The notes beneath the pieces were generated by a model that was given only the letters and a program-made list of their open reading frames with translations, was not told where the DNA came from and did not search any database. The translations under genes were made by a program, and so were the position numbers. This document shows, one piece after another, positions 24,101-36,300 of a DNA stretch of 64,000 bases; position 1 is the first letter of the stretch; every line of letters begins with the position of its first letter. This DNA is from Pocillopora verrucosa (Eukaryota > Cnidaria > Anthozoa > Scleractinia > Pocilloporidae), in assembly GCF_036669915.1 (NCBI RefSeq), contig NC_089313.1, positions 13,469,440-13,533,439 on the forward strand, read 5' to 3'.

Positions 24101-27100
24101 TTATGTAAGAAAAAGTCTCTGAGATACACTGTATCTGGTGTATATAGTCAATTATTTAAAAACATTTGCTGATATTTACCCTGATGGCCTTGATTTGTGC
24201 GTTTCCAATGAATGTAAAGGGCACCTCCTACAAGACATGATATGCAGAGGCAAATTACAAAGTGTGCAGCCAATATATACATGTACCTTGACATTCAATT
24301 GATCAAATCAATAAATCAATCAATCGTTAAACAGTTAAGGCAACATAACCAGTCAAACATCTGATTCTGACTAATAAAAAATATCTGTGGAACATTATTG
24401 TCTGTTGTGAAAGAAGGAGATATACAAAACCTGTTTCTTCTGCTCTTAGGAATAGATTCAACCATCTCACTTAGCCTGGATCTGTAGAGAAATAATAATT
24501 ATATTATCACATGAGCCATATTGCCCTAGGAGCACCTAGCACACAATGATATGAACAAGGGCACACAGAGCCAAACCACCCTGCAGCCTGGGAGTTAAAA
24601 GAGGAAAGAAAGCATAAAGAAAGAACAATGGTGGCAAAATAAAATGCTTCTTGGCTGAGTTAGGTCAGGCCAGACAGAAAAATTTCTGGCTAGAGGTCAT
24701 GATGCACAGACCGAACCCAGTGAGCATTCCTAACCATCTAAAAAGTTAAAAGAGTATAATGGTAAAGTCAAAATAGAACAACACAATCTAAATGAACTAC
24801 TTCACTACTGGAAATTATGATCATTCCTCGTGAAATTAGAAACGACTTACAACTGTAGTCCAATTTAAGTTGCTTTAATAGCTACATAACTGATGGTGAG
24901 GGCTTAATTAAGAATTTAAAATTTAAATAAAGCACTAGTTTTTATAACCACAACAAGACTCTGTCTAAGGAATGCTTGTGCACAGTGCCAGTAAATATAG
25001 AATTTACTTTGACACTGTATGTGCACCAAACATTTTAGATTTTTTTAATAAACATAATGTTCACAGTGCAACCATTTGGGCACAAACATCCCTCATACTG
25101 GAAGTCTGATACACTGGCCATCACATACCATAATCACAAATACACTTACCCATGTTTATAAAATAGTGCATAAACAAGTTTTGGGTCTTTCAGGAATGAA
25201 CTATCCATTGTCAAGACTGCAATGTTAATTAAGAGAACAAAGCATGATGTCAACGAAAGACCAACGAAAAGAAATCTAAGTCAATGAAAAGAACACAGCT
25301 TCAATGCTACAAGGATTAGAGACCTTCAATTCATGAAGTTACAGAATGAGAAGTAAGCTAAAAATATTCAAGTTGTTCTAGATGTAGCTGAGTGGAGTAT
25401 TTGAATTTTCATCAATTGTACTTCTGTAAATTACTTAATTTATCAGTCTGTGACCCTTACATAAAAAAAAGGTAAAATGCATACCTCCACTGTTTGTGAT
25501 AATCAGAGGTTCCAATGCAGGCTGTCCCGATTCCACTAACTGATTGTACAATCGCTCAATACTGTGTAAAGGTTATTGGTTGAAAAATTAGGCGAATATT
25601 GCATCATATTTCATTTGATGCCTAACAAGAGTCAATAAGCCTCAAAGAAAAGCAAACACTCAAAAAAATTAATTGGTTCAACACAACACTACGATATTTA
25701 GAGAAACTGATGTCAACACTGATTATTGTATAAGAATGTAGTTGTTTGAGAATCTAGTTCTCCAGGGCTTTCCCTATGGCTGGCCTTATGCAAGATTTGC
25801 AGAGAAATTAGCGCTAGGAAGCAATATCATCAACATCTATCACATTTCCTTAAGTAACCTCTGATTGGGTGGCAAAGTATGAAATTCTACAAGCTTACAG
25901 AGTACACAAGCCATCAGAAGATGACAACAAAATCAAATGCCAAGCTAGAATGCCCGAGCAGCTTTAAGTGTATATACAATGACTACAGAGCTCATAGCTA
26001 GTTTGATTGAGAAATCTTGGACAACAAGCTGTTACATAATCCATCAATACTTTGGCCACATTTATAGAGGTTGACTATTGACTCTTGCAGCAGAATTCTA
26101 TTTGTTTGTGCCTTGACTTTGACCTTTGATACAATGTCACTTAAAATTCCTTTAACCTTACTGATTGCATGTGAAAATAACAAAATACAAATGGATAAAT
26201 TAATCAAAATGAGCTCATGATCATCTCAGGAACCTAAGGCAACAATTATTAACCTGAAATCCTTCAAGCCAGAGGACAAATCTGAATGATGAATGATAAA
26301 TGAAAAATTCCTGAATCTAGATAGAAAACAGCAGAATATACCCATGATGCCTTTTGGTGACTGAAAAATCAAAAAGCTTTCACTTGAGTGTGATTTCAAA
26401 TTTGTGTTTGTTCAGTCTGGTTCAAATGATAGTGCTGGGCAACACTAAAAGCCAAAAATATTTGTTATGAAACACATTTTCCGGTGATGAACAGTCATAT
26501 AGTTAAGAGATAAGAAAAACATTCCAGCTGACGTGAAAAAAGCCGGCTACAAAACTGAATGAAATTGGCATACCCTCTCAGGCATCATTTGAGAGTTGGA
26601 CAACTTACATTGATGTATAAAAGCACAATATCAATAAGAGAACTGCCACTGCTCTTCCAATATTACTATCACACATTTATACTAAATAGAATGTCACCTT
26701 TTTCACACATCACCACATTGGGATACAACAACTTCAAGTCAAAACGAAGCTATTAAAAACTTCATTGATTAGAAAATCAATTATGAATGTTACTGAGATT
26801 TCGTTTGCGATAGTGAATAATTAATTTAACAGTGATGAGGAAATAATATGAAAATAGAAACATTCGATACCTTCTCCGACAACCAACACAAGGCACCGAG
26901 TGGGACAGGAAGGATAAAACATCTTTCTGTCTTACCATCGTCGCAACCGCAAGATCATCGGCGCTAAGACATTGAAAACGCTGCAAAGAGGGAGAAACTC
27001 AATCAGGACAACTGAATTTGCTGACAAAGTAACATCAGCCACCACGATCACATGCAGTGTTTACATCAAGAACGAAGACAACTGGAGTTCTTACCACCAA

Positions 27101-27697
27101 GAATCACGGTGATTGATACGAAATTTGTTTCACACTAGCCAATCACTAAATATAATTTCATAAACTGACCAATTTGTCGAAGTCGGTGCGCGGTTAAATG
27201 CTAATGCTTGATTTGTATCTCTAGAAATAATCTCGATTCAGTCTGGTTTATATAATTTTCACCCTAACTGCCAACTGATTTACTAGTGTTAAACCGAGAC
27301 GCTGATAAAAGGTAGCATCTCAACCGATTAGAACCATTTCAGCTCAAGAAAAGACTTCTCGGGAGACTTCAGAACTGTCTAAAAATACACAAGCGGGGGA
27401 AGAAAGACAGAAAAATTAAACTCACCTTTTGAAACGACTGTACTTCGTATTCGTTGACTTCTCGAGTAGAAATCACAGTTTCAGGAATTTCCATCACCAT
27501 CTAGGACAACAAGGAAGACAACAACACGGCGGATGACACAAAACGCTCACAGATTTGTATTCTCCACCGAAGGAGATAAAACACAATTGACACAAATTCT
27601 TAATTACCGTTAAGGCATCCTCAATATTCAGAGGGATTTGTCGACGCTCGAATGCGAAGTCGGTTTCGTCTCTACACACCGCTACAAGTTTCGCCAT
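18139..27697 (-). CDS. GGNBP2: Gametogenetin-binding protein 2, 17 coding exons
   Basis: Spliced by reading homologous exons with consistent phases: 27608-27697, 27426-27500, 26871-26980, 25485-25561, 25150-25216, 24431-24481, 24180-24227, 23494-23542, 22878-22939, 22332-22412, 21713-21835, 21107-21152, 20774-20902, 19953-20353, 19369-19573, 18760-18870, 18139-18309. This gives 631 residues (human 697). It begins MAKLVAVCRDETDFAFERRQ, has the conserved VPCVGCRR, CWMDVWELL-like and FCTECKSKVLRAY cysteine motifs, then RRERHAKTLDIAQEE and GISRLEQ, an acidic and Lys-rich low-complexity region, and ends with a conserved LVEIIDDEE...EDLCISEQEI segment. Human GGNBP2 is a cysteine-rich, tumour-suppressor-like protein that binds gametogenetin; its biochemical role is poorly defined. 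Intron 13 uses a GC donor. Exons 9-17 lie inside the tandem duplication. The gene starts 760 bp from divergent SNAP29. Confidence 0.93.
18905..18952. repeat. (AATG)n microsatellite
   Basis: About 11 AATG-type units in GGNBP2 intron 16. The copy A counterpart near 6408-6440 is shorter and interrupted. Confidence 0.85.
19110..19323. repeat. MITE-like element, family I
   Basis: Lies in GGNBP2 intron 15 at the same place as 6594-6810 in copy A. It begins AACCCTTTAACTCCCAAG. Confidence 0.8.
21245..21302. repeat. Internally deleted family II MITE
   Basis: Only the two ends remain: TTAACCCTTTAACAG joined to GGAGAATATACATGCTGATG and closing GTAAAGGGTTAA. It lies in GGNBP2 intron 11. Confidence 0.7.
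21925..22190. repeat. Dispersed repeat, family VI
   Basis: Shares diverged blocks with 54945-55215 (GCCTGCAGAGCAGGTGT / GCTTGCAGAACAGGTGT, then GGTGAAAAT, a GATTTTT(A/C)CA block, CAGTGGAA and ACCAAGGGGGT). It lies in GGNBP2 intron 10, between exons 11 and 10 in genomic order. Confidence 0.6.
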
Positions 27698-28457
27698 AAT
27701 ATTTGAGAATGTGCAGCTTCAAAACGCGCCAAAATGGCTTCTTAGAAACGTTTTAAGGGATGAAAAACACTCTTAAAGTGATAAATTTTCCAGAGGAACT
27801 CGTAGACTTCCGTTTTTGAGGAAAAATTTGAAAGTAAATACTCCTCTACTCCTTACTATTCCTAACTCTGTAATCCGCGTATACCAACGATCCTAGCGCG
27901 CCGCGTGACATTACCCATAGTTCTTCACGATTCTTCATGTCAGGATGTCCCCGCCAGGGGTAGGGTCAAAATCGGATATAATAGGGAAGAAGTAAAAGAA
28001 GGAGTGTCACCAGCGTTACGTTATGTTTTCAATCTTAAACTTAATGCACTCTTGCTATTGCTTATAATGTAGACTAAAATACACTCAATCATTTTAGTAT
28101 TGTAATTGTCCGTCTTATTCTTTTAACATTTGGAGTGACAGAAATCTACCTCCCTTAAACTTGAGCACGAAAAAAGAGAAACGGGTAAGCAGTAATATTG
28201 CCTCTGTGAGTCAGGCACGCGGGCAGATATGAAAAGCGGGGAAGCGGAGGATTTCCTGGAAAAGTGGTGAGTGCCTTTCCATGGAAAAGCTATAAATCAC
28301 GATGCTTAAAAGTTTCAGGATGTTCTTACTGAATGACTGATCATTGAGAGCTCAATTATTTTGAGTGCGAGCTGCCCCTTATTTGCTAGCGTCACGGATC
28401 CGTCATGTGCTTAAAATAGAACTACGAACGACGTCATCGTTTCAAACGGCACACAAC
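27698..28457. promoter_or_regulatory. Divergent intergenic region GGNBP2 / SNAP29
   Basis: The two genes start head to head with 760 bp between start codons. The region should contain both promoters. A CpG-containing stretch occurs at about 27890-27910 (GATCCTAGCGCGCCGCG). No TATA box can be assigned with confidence. Confidence 0.5.
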
Positions 28458-29183
28458 ATGGCCGCTAACGGTAGGAGAAGTGAGTTTGATTTTAATCGCA
28501 AGACAAACCCTTTTGACGACGGTTCCGACGATGAGTTTGAAAAGGTCGATGGAGATGAATTACGAAGTCAGATGCAGATGGCAAGAGAAAGGACAATGGA
28601 GAGTACTAAACGTTCTTTAGCCCTGATTGAAGACACACACGACATAGCTGTAAAAACAGGAGAAGAACTCCAATGTCAAGGGGAACAACTGAATCGAGTA
28701 GAACGCAACTTAGACAAGATACAGGGCGACATGAAAATTGCAAACAGACACATTAAATCGGTGAACAGCATTTGGGGAGCCATAGGGAATTATTTCAAGA
28801 AAGCACCTCAACCGAAAGAAAACACTCAACTGCCTTCGAGTAATACCAGAAGTGGCTTGTCAGGCTTAGAAGAGGACTCATCTCTGTATTATCCCAGTAG
28901 GGACCACGGAAGGGATAGCAAAGAGTACGGAGCATGGACAGGAGAAGGCGGTCAATTTCAAAGAAGTAGCTTCTCATCGCGTGACCCGTACGAAAGGGAA
29001 ATCGACGCAAATCTGGACCTTATGTCACGAGGCTTAGGCCGCTTGAAAGAAGATGCATTGATACTTGGTGGCGAGATCGAACGGCAAAATGAACAGCTGG
29101 ACGGAATTTTAATAAAAACAGATTTAGCTCACAAAACGGTTGAGGAATCAGATAAAAAAGTTAGACGGATCTTAAGGAAGTAA
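28458..29183 (+). CDS. SNAP29: SNAP29-like Qbc-SNARE, intronless
   Basis: Single-exon frame of 241 residues (human 258). The frame is open upstream to 28365, but the ATG at 28458 (MAANGRRSEF) fits the family better. Residues 15-22 hold the NPF motif (TNPFDD), which in SNAP29 binds EHD proteins. A first SNARE helix (about residues 33-100, with SLALIEDTHDIAVKTGEEL) and a second at the C-terminus (about 180-241, MSRGLGRLKEDALILGGEIE) are separated by a Ser/Gly-rich linker. There is no membrane anchor and no palmitoylated cysteine cluster, as in SNAP29 and unlike SNAP25. Known role: it pairs with syntaxins such as STX17 and with VAMPs in autophagosome-lysosome and endosomal fusion. Lack of introns in an intron-rich genome suggests either an ancestral single exon or old retroposition. 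Confidence 0.93.
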   Translation: MAANGRRSEFDFNRKTNPFDDGSDDEFEKVDGDELRSQMQMARERTMESTKRSLALIEDTHDIAVKTGEELQCQGEQLNRVERNLDKIQGDMKIANRHIKSVNSIWGAIGNYFKKAPQPKENTQLPSSNTRSGLSGLEEDSSLYYPSRDHGRDSKEYGAWTGEGGQFQRSSFSSRDPYEREIDANLDLMSRGLGRLKEDALILGGEIERQNEQLDGILIKTDLAHKTVEESDKKVRRILRK

Positions 29184-29994
29184 CTGACTTAAATCAAATA
29201 TTCCGTTTAATCGATTTGCTGAAGACCATTCCTAGCATTGATCTGTGATCGGTCATCGAAAATTCAGTGAAGGGGGAAGGTTTAGATGATTAATTATACT
29301 GAACAGGATTCAAAATATAATCACAAAATGAGCCTGAGTTGAAAAAACTTATATTAAACTCTAAACAAGTTCCAATTATTTTTGAGATCGCTACAAGTTT
29401 CTGTGAACCTCACAAACTCAATAATTAAATTTTTGGTTTCCATAGCTGAGGTCCGTTGTCTGAAGATAAATAATGTTCCTTTGTAGTTAATATATTTGTT
29501 GAAGGTTTGAGTAGTGTAACATTAAATGTAAACAATTGCATTCAATTTCCCAGCCAGTCATGGGTAACACAAATACAGCTTGTTTCTAGTTCCGTTTTAT
29601 ACTGGATAAAACACAGATGAAGTATTTTTTATATTCACTCTTTTGTTTTGCATTTGGGGATAGGGAGTATAACCTATCTAGGAGTTGAATGAAATATTTT
29701 CAAACTGTAATTGAAACTTGGACAAGTAACCTGGGATGAACTAGTAGGAAGCACCAATAATTCCAGGTCACTTAGTGACAAGCATTCAATTTCTTGTGAA
29801 GTATCACCTCTGAATCAAACAGTAAGTTCACGAGAATAAAGAAAATAATCAGAAACTAAACATCCTTTTGATCATATGCATAATCTCAGTATCACAGAAG
29901 GAAGAAAAAGGAGAAAATTCATACTGTTACATGGTTTGTAAGGGTCAAAATTGAATTAATACCAAGCAGAAAGTGGCTGAGCATATGGGAACTC

Positions 29995-30206
29995 TTAACC
30001 CTTTAACTCCCATGAGTGATCAAGACAGAATTTCTCCTTGCAATGTCAATGCAATATCAAGCAGACAAGTGATGAGAACAAAGAAATATATCAAGAAGAG
30101 GATTTTTAGTTGACCCACTACCAAATTCTCAGAACTAACATCATAAGAATTGTATAGCAGACAGTACGGAAAATTACCGATGAGATCTTGGGAGTGAAAG
30201 GGTTAA
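29995..30206. repeat. MITE-like element, family I
   Basis: TTAACCCTTTAACTCCCA at the left and GGGAGTGAAAGGGTTAA at the right form terminal inverted repeats. The interior matches 30908-31118 in inverse orientation. Confidence 0.85.
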
Positions 30207-30230
30207 AAATAGCTTTTATCTTCTAAGTCC

Positions 30231-30424
30231 CCTACACCTTCAACTCCTAGGAGTGGCTAGCATCTTATTTTTCCCAACAATAACACCCTTGAATCAAATA
30301 TTTAGGTCACAAGAATAGAGAAAATGATTATCAACCAAAGAAGCTCTTGATTGTGAACCTTCAGGGACTTCAGGAAAAGTGTTTAGAACAGCATGGGGAA
30401 CATGTAAACTGATGTTAGGATGTT
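30231..30424. repeat. MITE-like element, family II (diverged)
   Basis: Shows the family order: AACTCCTAGGAGTGGCTAGC, then TTTAGGTCACAAGAATAGAG, then AAGAAGCTCTTGATTG. The outer ends are eroded. Confidence 0.7.
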
Positions 30425-30504
30425 GTTGCCACCAAAATTATTGGGTGTTTCTTTCTTTTGACATTACTCTTTTTTTTTCTTGCCTTTGTCACTTTTCAAT
30501 CAAG

Positions 30505-30580
30505 TTCTTTCATTTTCATATTGTTATAAGTTCTTTCATTTTCATATTGTTATTAGTTCTTTCATTTTCATATTGTTACC
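30505..30580. repeat. 26-bp tandem repeat, three units
   Basis: TTCTTTCATTTTCATATTGT followed by TATAAG or TATTAG occurs at 30505, 30531 and 30557 (last unit partial). Confidence 0.9.
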
Positions 30581-30907
30581 TTTTTTAGAATAAGTTTTCT
30601 TTGTTTGTGTTATGCGTATAGGTTCTTTACCTTAGATTTTATTAATTCAGCTTTAATCATTTAACTTGCACCGTGCCATTGTTTTCTTCATGTTTTACAT
30701 CATCTTTAACCAGCCAGGATCTTGTACAATGTTTGTAAGGGTCTTTTTGTTGTCTTTATTTTATTTCTCATTTGTCAGTTTTTTGAAACTTATAATTGTA
30801 GTAACTTGTTATTTGTTAATCCCATTTTGGCAACTGCTTCAAATGTTTATTCCACTCCAGTTGTTATCTTCACTTCAACACTTCAGTTTATTTCATTTGT
30901 TGAATAT

Positions 30908-31118
30908 CAACCCTTTAACTTCCAAGATCTCATTAGTAATTCTCTTTACTGTCTGCCATACAGTTCTTGTGATGTCAGTTTGGAGAATTTGGGATTGGAT
31001 CAACTTATAATCCCCTAATTGATATTTTTCTTTAATCTCATCACCTGTCTGCTTGATATTATATTGATATTGTGAGGAGAAATTCTGTCTTGGTCACTCA
31101 TGGGAGTTAAAGGGTTAA
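30908..31118. repeat. MITE-like element, family I
   Basis: Starts CAACCCTTTAACTTCCAAG and ends GGGAGTTAAAGGGTTAA; about 210 bp, with the same interior as the other family I copies. Confidence 0.85.
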
Positions 31119-31939
31119 AGAGTGTGCATGGACAAGTGATTTTGGTCCCAATAGGGTGTAAAGGGTTAACACAAGAATGCATTCCCATAGCTTCATTAAA
31201 AAGACACTTTAATTCATTGCTAAAAGTTCAGCTGTATCAAAAGTTCAAAATAATACTTATCAATATGCTTTCAGTAATGTAATCAGTACTCAGGCACGAG
31301 ATTTAGAGACACTTTACAGCACTCTCTTGGGTATGCCAACCTGAGCACCAGTTTTGTAAGCTAAAAAATTTGCTAAATTTGACATTTGAATCCTGTGGGG
31401 ATGATGGAATGTAGCAGAATCTTTACAAGTGTGTCATACAGCCCATGATAAAATTTCCCTATAATCACCTCTAAAATTAAAAAAAAAACCTGAATCACTG
31501 TACTTCATAATGGAAACTTCAGGTTCACTTTCACCCAAAAACTCCTCGTGTTTCCACTTCTCAAATTTTATCATTAACAGGATGCTATTGCAATCTACTC
31601 ATGAAAATATTTAGAACATAATTCCCTGTGTTTTCACCTGAAATTTTTAGGAACAATAAGTAGAGACCTGTTGAACTACATCAGCATAATCCAACCATTA
31701 CTTTCAATAAAGATGCAAAGAATTATTGACTAATAACATAACAATTATTGTTCCAACATACTGTTAAAAATCATTTATCCTTTCATGTGAAATGTTTCTT
31801 TCTTACAAAATTCTTATATATTTGCAACAACAACATAGCTGGAACATATCAGGTAATGAAATATGATAAATTAAATATCAAAAAGGAAGAATTAAAAGTA
31901 AGAGACAATACAATAATTTCTGGTGCAAGAGTTGAGTGT

Positions 31940-32165
31940 TTGGGCAATAGGCCATTTTTCAGTTGTGTAGTTAGTTGCCAAGCCTTTGATTGGGAGTGAG
32001 GCTGAAGGTGACCTTGTTGTGATAGAGACCAGTATTTAGTTAGCATGCTAACAAAGTAATTTGCATTTGAAAAGCAACAAGGTTTGTCTCATAACAAGGT
32101 CAACCTTAGCCTCACTCCTGTGAAAGGCTTGGCAACCAAGCACACAACTGTAAAATGGACTAATT
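31940..32165. repeat. Palindromic MITE, family III, copy 1
   Basis: Long inverted arms: TTGCCAAGCCTTTGAT...GAGTGAGGCTGAAGGTGACC on the left pairs with GGTCAACCTTAGCCTCACTC...AAAGGCTTGGCAACCAAG on the right. The ends read CAGTTGTGT / ACACAACTG. Confidence 0.85.
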
Positions 32166-32317
32166 CTAATAGAATCTTAAAATAGTTCCCATACAAATTA
32201 AAGTAACTAGGTATAAAATAATATAAAATAAAAACTTCATTATTTAGACCTCATAGTGGCAATTGCATACTTAGGTAATCAAATGTTTTCATGTTCATGT
32301 TGAATTGTACAATGGTC

Positions 32318-32526
32318 TATTTTACAGTTGTGTGCTTGGTTGCCAAGCCTTTGAACAGGAGTGAGGCTAAGGGTGACCTTGTTACAACACACTAAAACCT
32401 TGCTGCCTTTCAAATGTTAATTACTTTGCTATCATGTTCACTACATACTGGTTTCTATCACAACAAGGTCACCTTCAGCCTCACTCCAAATCAAAGGCTT
32501 GGCAGCTAAGTACACAACTGTAAATT
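32318..32526. repeat. Palindromic MITE, family III, copy 2
   Basis: Same arms as copy 1: TTACAGTTGTGTGCTTGGTT on the left and AAGTACACAACTGTAAAT on the right, about 150 bp from copy 1. Its interior matches the reverse orientation of copy 1. Confidence 0.85.
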
Positions 32527-33306
32527 GCCCCTATTAATTGTTTTTTTCAAGTGATAATATTTGATTAATTGTTAATAATTTACACTTACTTTCGTCTTTC
32601 AGCATGCAATTTAAGCTGTATGCATTGTTTGGGGCATACTCTCAGCCAATGGGCATGCTGAAAGTTTGGCATGTATATTAAAAATCACAAACTTAAGAAA
32701 GAGAAAGCAAATCTAATTGCACTATGAGGCTTTCTGTCTTACGTATTCAAATTACAAAGCATAAATAAATACAAAAATATTATCACATTGTTGGGCCAAG
32801 TGCTACTGATCACACTTCACTGAAGATTTATGTTACCATAGCCAAACAAAGGGAACTAATGCATGACAATTTATTAGGCTGGAAAGGATTCAAGAAAAAA
32901 CCTCATATTTTTTGTTTACAGTACAAAAGACAATAACTGTTCTAGGCATGACTGCTTGGTAATTATCAGGATCTGGCGAATGAAGATAGCATTTGAAATG
33001 AGCAAAAGAGCATTCAGACCATTTACTTGGGGAACAATCTGTTCGGTTTACCTCTGTTCCAGGCATTCTACATGTATGTACTCTGACATTGCTTCATTTT
33101 GTGGCATTGTTGTTATCATTACTCCCTTTGCAAATGAAAGCCTGGAACAGGCTAAGTTACTTCTCCATTTTATGACCTGTAGAGGCTTTCAGAATGGTAG
33201 TTACTTCTGTCTAGATCACAGGGAGACTTAAATCAGTCTCACTTTAAATACTGTAAACATTAATTTTATATAAAAAATTAACAGAAGAGCATACAACTTT
33301 TGAAAT

Positions 33307-36300
33307 TTAGCCTTCAAATTCAAACAAAGGCATACTGATTTTCAACTGCCCTTGAATGCGCCTGGCCATTAGCCGTATTTGATGCAATTCGAACAGAGCC
33401 CCTTGGATGGTTGCTGCTCTAGTTATCCTGTTTACATGAAGGCTGTGAGAACGGCGCAGACCACCTTCACCTCCATGGCCTACATGGGTGCGCTGCAAGG
33501 AGCTTCCAGGTTGGGGTGAACCAGAACTTGTGTAGACCACAAAATTTGTGAGCATTACGTCAGAAGGTCCACCACTCTCTAGCGGAATTGGATTAGCTCG
33601 AAAGTGCTCCAGCATTTCAAAAATGCTCTGAAACCAGAGATGCTGGACACGACATTGGCCCTCCACGTTCAAGGCAAGTCTGAGATGCTGAAATTTGGAT
33701 AATTTCAAATTGAGCATTGACTAAATAAGCCCTTAATTACATAAAAATCAAATTTAAATTGATAACTATAAGTCAGAACACAGCTGAAAGGCTAGAGGCA
33801 AAGACAATAGTCACTTCAATTTTTCAGCAAATTTTGGAAGTGCTCCAATATTGCTGAATTTTCACTTAATATGAGACAGCTTTCTCTAGACCGGGTTCAT
33901 ACAATTTACACTTCTATGACTTTCAGGTTTCCCATGACCTGTAAAACAATGAAAGAAAAAGGCATCCACCTTCCAAGCCACAATTTTAACAAGTCTTTCT
34001 ATGCATTGGAAGCTTAAAACCTTTGATTTCCCAAAGAAACAACCAAAACAATGGATATTTACCTTTGCTCTCCCTTGGTAATTAAATGTTAACACATATT
34101 CCCCTCTCCTTGTCTCACTTTGCCTTATTAGGAATATCCCATGCCACTGCTGGCCTCCCTGTGACACCAGATGAGAGGCCTCTATTCTTGGCAGGGTTCC
34201 ATGGAACCATGGGTAATTTGCAAGAGGGTGATTTTCCATAGAAGCTGTAACCCACACTGTGTTTTCTGAAAGAAAAAATAATAATAAAGATAAAATATCT
34301 TTACCATTTCAAGAAAAAGTCTTGATGAAGGGGCCACTGAGTCTCAGAGCTTCAGCTCAAAGAATTTAAAGTAATTTAAATTTCAAGGGAGTAACCCACA
34401 TTAAGTCATGAAATGGATCAAGCCAATTTAAATCTTTCTTTCTAATCATACTTAGTTATATGCTTCCTTTAGTTATCAAGAACAACTACCATTTTGTGTA
34501 AAATCACAGTTCAACTCTCTGATTTTGAACAGAAGACCTTAGAACTGTTGTGGCATTCCTTAGAAAATAAAAATTCTGTGTCTTATCTTTCAGTGTATCT
34601 ACCACTTTCTTAATCATTCCATAATTATAAACAGAATTGTCTAACCTTGTCACCATAATGAGAAAGTCATTTAAATTATACGAAGTCCACATAATCTCCC
34701 AGACTTCTAAAGTTTTAAACAACCTCTGAAAACAATACTATTGCACTAATGAATGATTGATATACAAAATAATATGATAAAGAATTCTCCTTCATTAGTT
34801 GATTGTGGTGCTCCTTGAGCAGAAATCTGCCGCAACAGATCAGGCTGATTAGGGGGAAGAGAGCGGTGTCGCCTCACTGCTGGTTGGAGATCTTGGAGGA
34901 AGCTCCGGAGGAGGACGGCCATGGGGTAGATCATCTGTAATGTTAACATTAAGTACAACAATTTTTTTGTAATGCTCACAGAAGAGCAAACACATTCACA
35001 ATTATATACATCTTTCCCATAATCACTATTATCGCACATTACCATATCCAAAAACAAAAGGATCCAAATTAAAATTTTGAGCCACATTTGGAACTGAATC
35101 ACAATAAAAAACAACCATATAATAATGAAATATCTTAAAAAAATAATGCTAAGTTTGACAACAACACTATCCTATAAACAGACCTTGGTTAGTGGGGGTC
35201 TGAGGACCATGAGGTGAAGAAAATGATCCTGTGGATCTGTTCTGTATTTGAAGTGACGAGGGAGTGTAAACATTCCGTCTTTTTGCTAAATTGGACACGG
35301 CCTCTGTGGATTTTTTATCTGGACAATGACAAAAGCCAGAGTTTACAGTTATTAAACTGAATATATATTCACAGTTGTGTGCTATGTTCCCAACATGCCT
35401 TTACGCAGGGGAAAGGTAGTTTGCCTGGGGTTGATAACTAGCCTTTCTCTGTTTCACTTCAAAATTAGCCTTAGTATTGCTTTCTCAAAAAAAATAAAGG
35501 TCACATCAGCCCCATGGCCAGTGGTCATCTAACTCTGGACCACTTCCAGTTACTAGTAAATGTTTGGTATCCTAAGGAAAAATTTCTCTAGGATCATAAA
35601 AGAAACTTGAAATATCTACACATAGGTGACTTCATGGTTATACATATATACCAACTCCCCCGAATTATCCAAGAGTCTCCAAGATACAGAGCCAATCTTC
35701 TGCTCTCCTACAGGTGACCAAAATTCCCAGATAAAAGGAAGTTTGGATCAGTTGTCCATAAAAAACTAAGATTTAAGCTTCATATGTTCCAAAATTCCAA
35801 AAATCATCTGGCTTCTTATGCTTGTATTAAGGTTTCTGGCTTCATTTTCTTGTGTGATGCATGTTGTTCATTGCAAAACAAAAATAAGAGAGGTTCTTCT
35901 TTGTTACTCCTATAAGCAAGAGTCCGATTGGATGGATATTTCAACCAATTGAAGTCCCTAACAGATAGATCCACGTTTTTCCTGAGAAATTGCTCAGTAG
36001 GGGTAAGGGGGGGTGGTAAGGGGGAGGGGGTGGGAAGGGGAGGGGCATGTAAAGGGGGGGGTGGTAAGGGGGTCACATTGGCAAATTCGATCACAATGGC
36101 AATAACATTGTTCAAGTAGAAAACGTGCAAAATAGAAAACATGCAAAACAGAAATATTTCCCAGAAATGGTTGGACTTTGGTAAAGAGCAAGGATTCGTA
36201 AGGGAATGGGGGAGTGTCTTGCAAGAGCAAAATGTTTATTTCCTTCAGTCAGCTAGTATTCAAGTCTTGTTTTGTTCTTATTCTGCAAAAATGCTTTGAA

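Larger units (their letters stand above)
29184..33306. other. Repeat-rich gap between SNAP29 and SH2B
   Basis: No gene is recognised. It contains family I elements (29995-30206, 30908-31118), a family II element (about 30231-30424), a 26-bp tandem triplet (30505-30580) and two family III palindromes (31940-32165, 32318-32526). Open frames up to 114 codons at 30666-31018 run into the family I element and look fortuitous. The right end probably contains the SH2B 3' UTR. Confidence 0.6.

Noticed and set aside
30666-31018. 98-114 codon hydrophobic plus frames resembling membrane proteins
   Set aside because: T-rich non-coding DNA running into a family I MITE; hydrophobicity follows from base composition.
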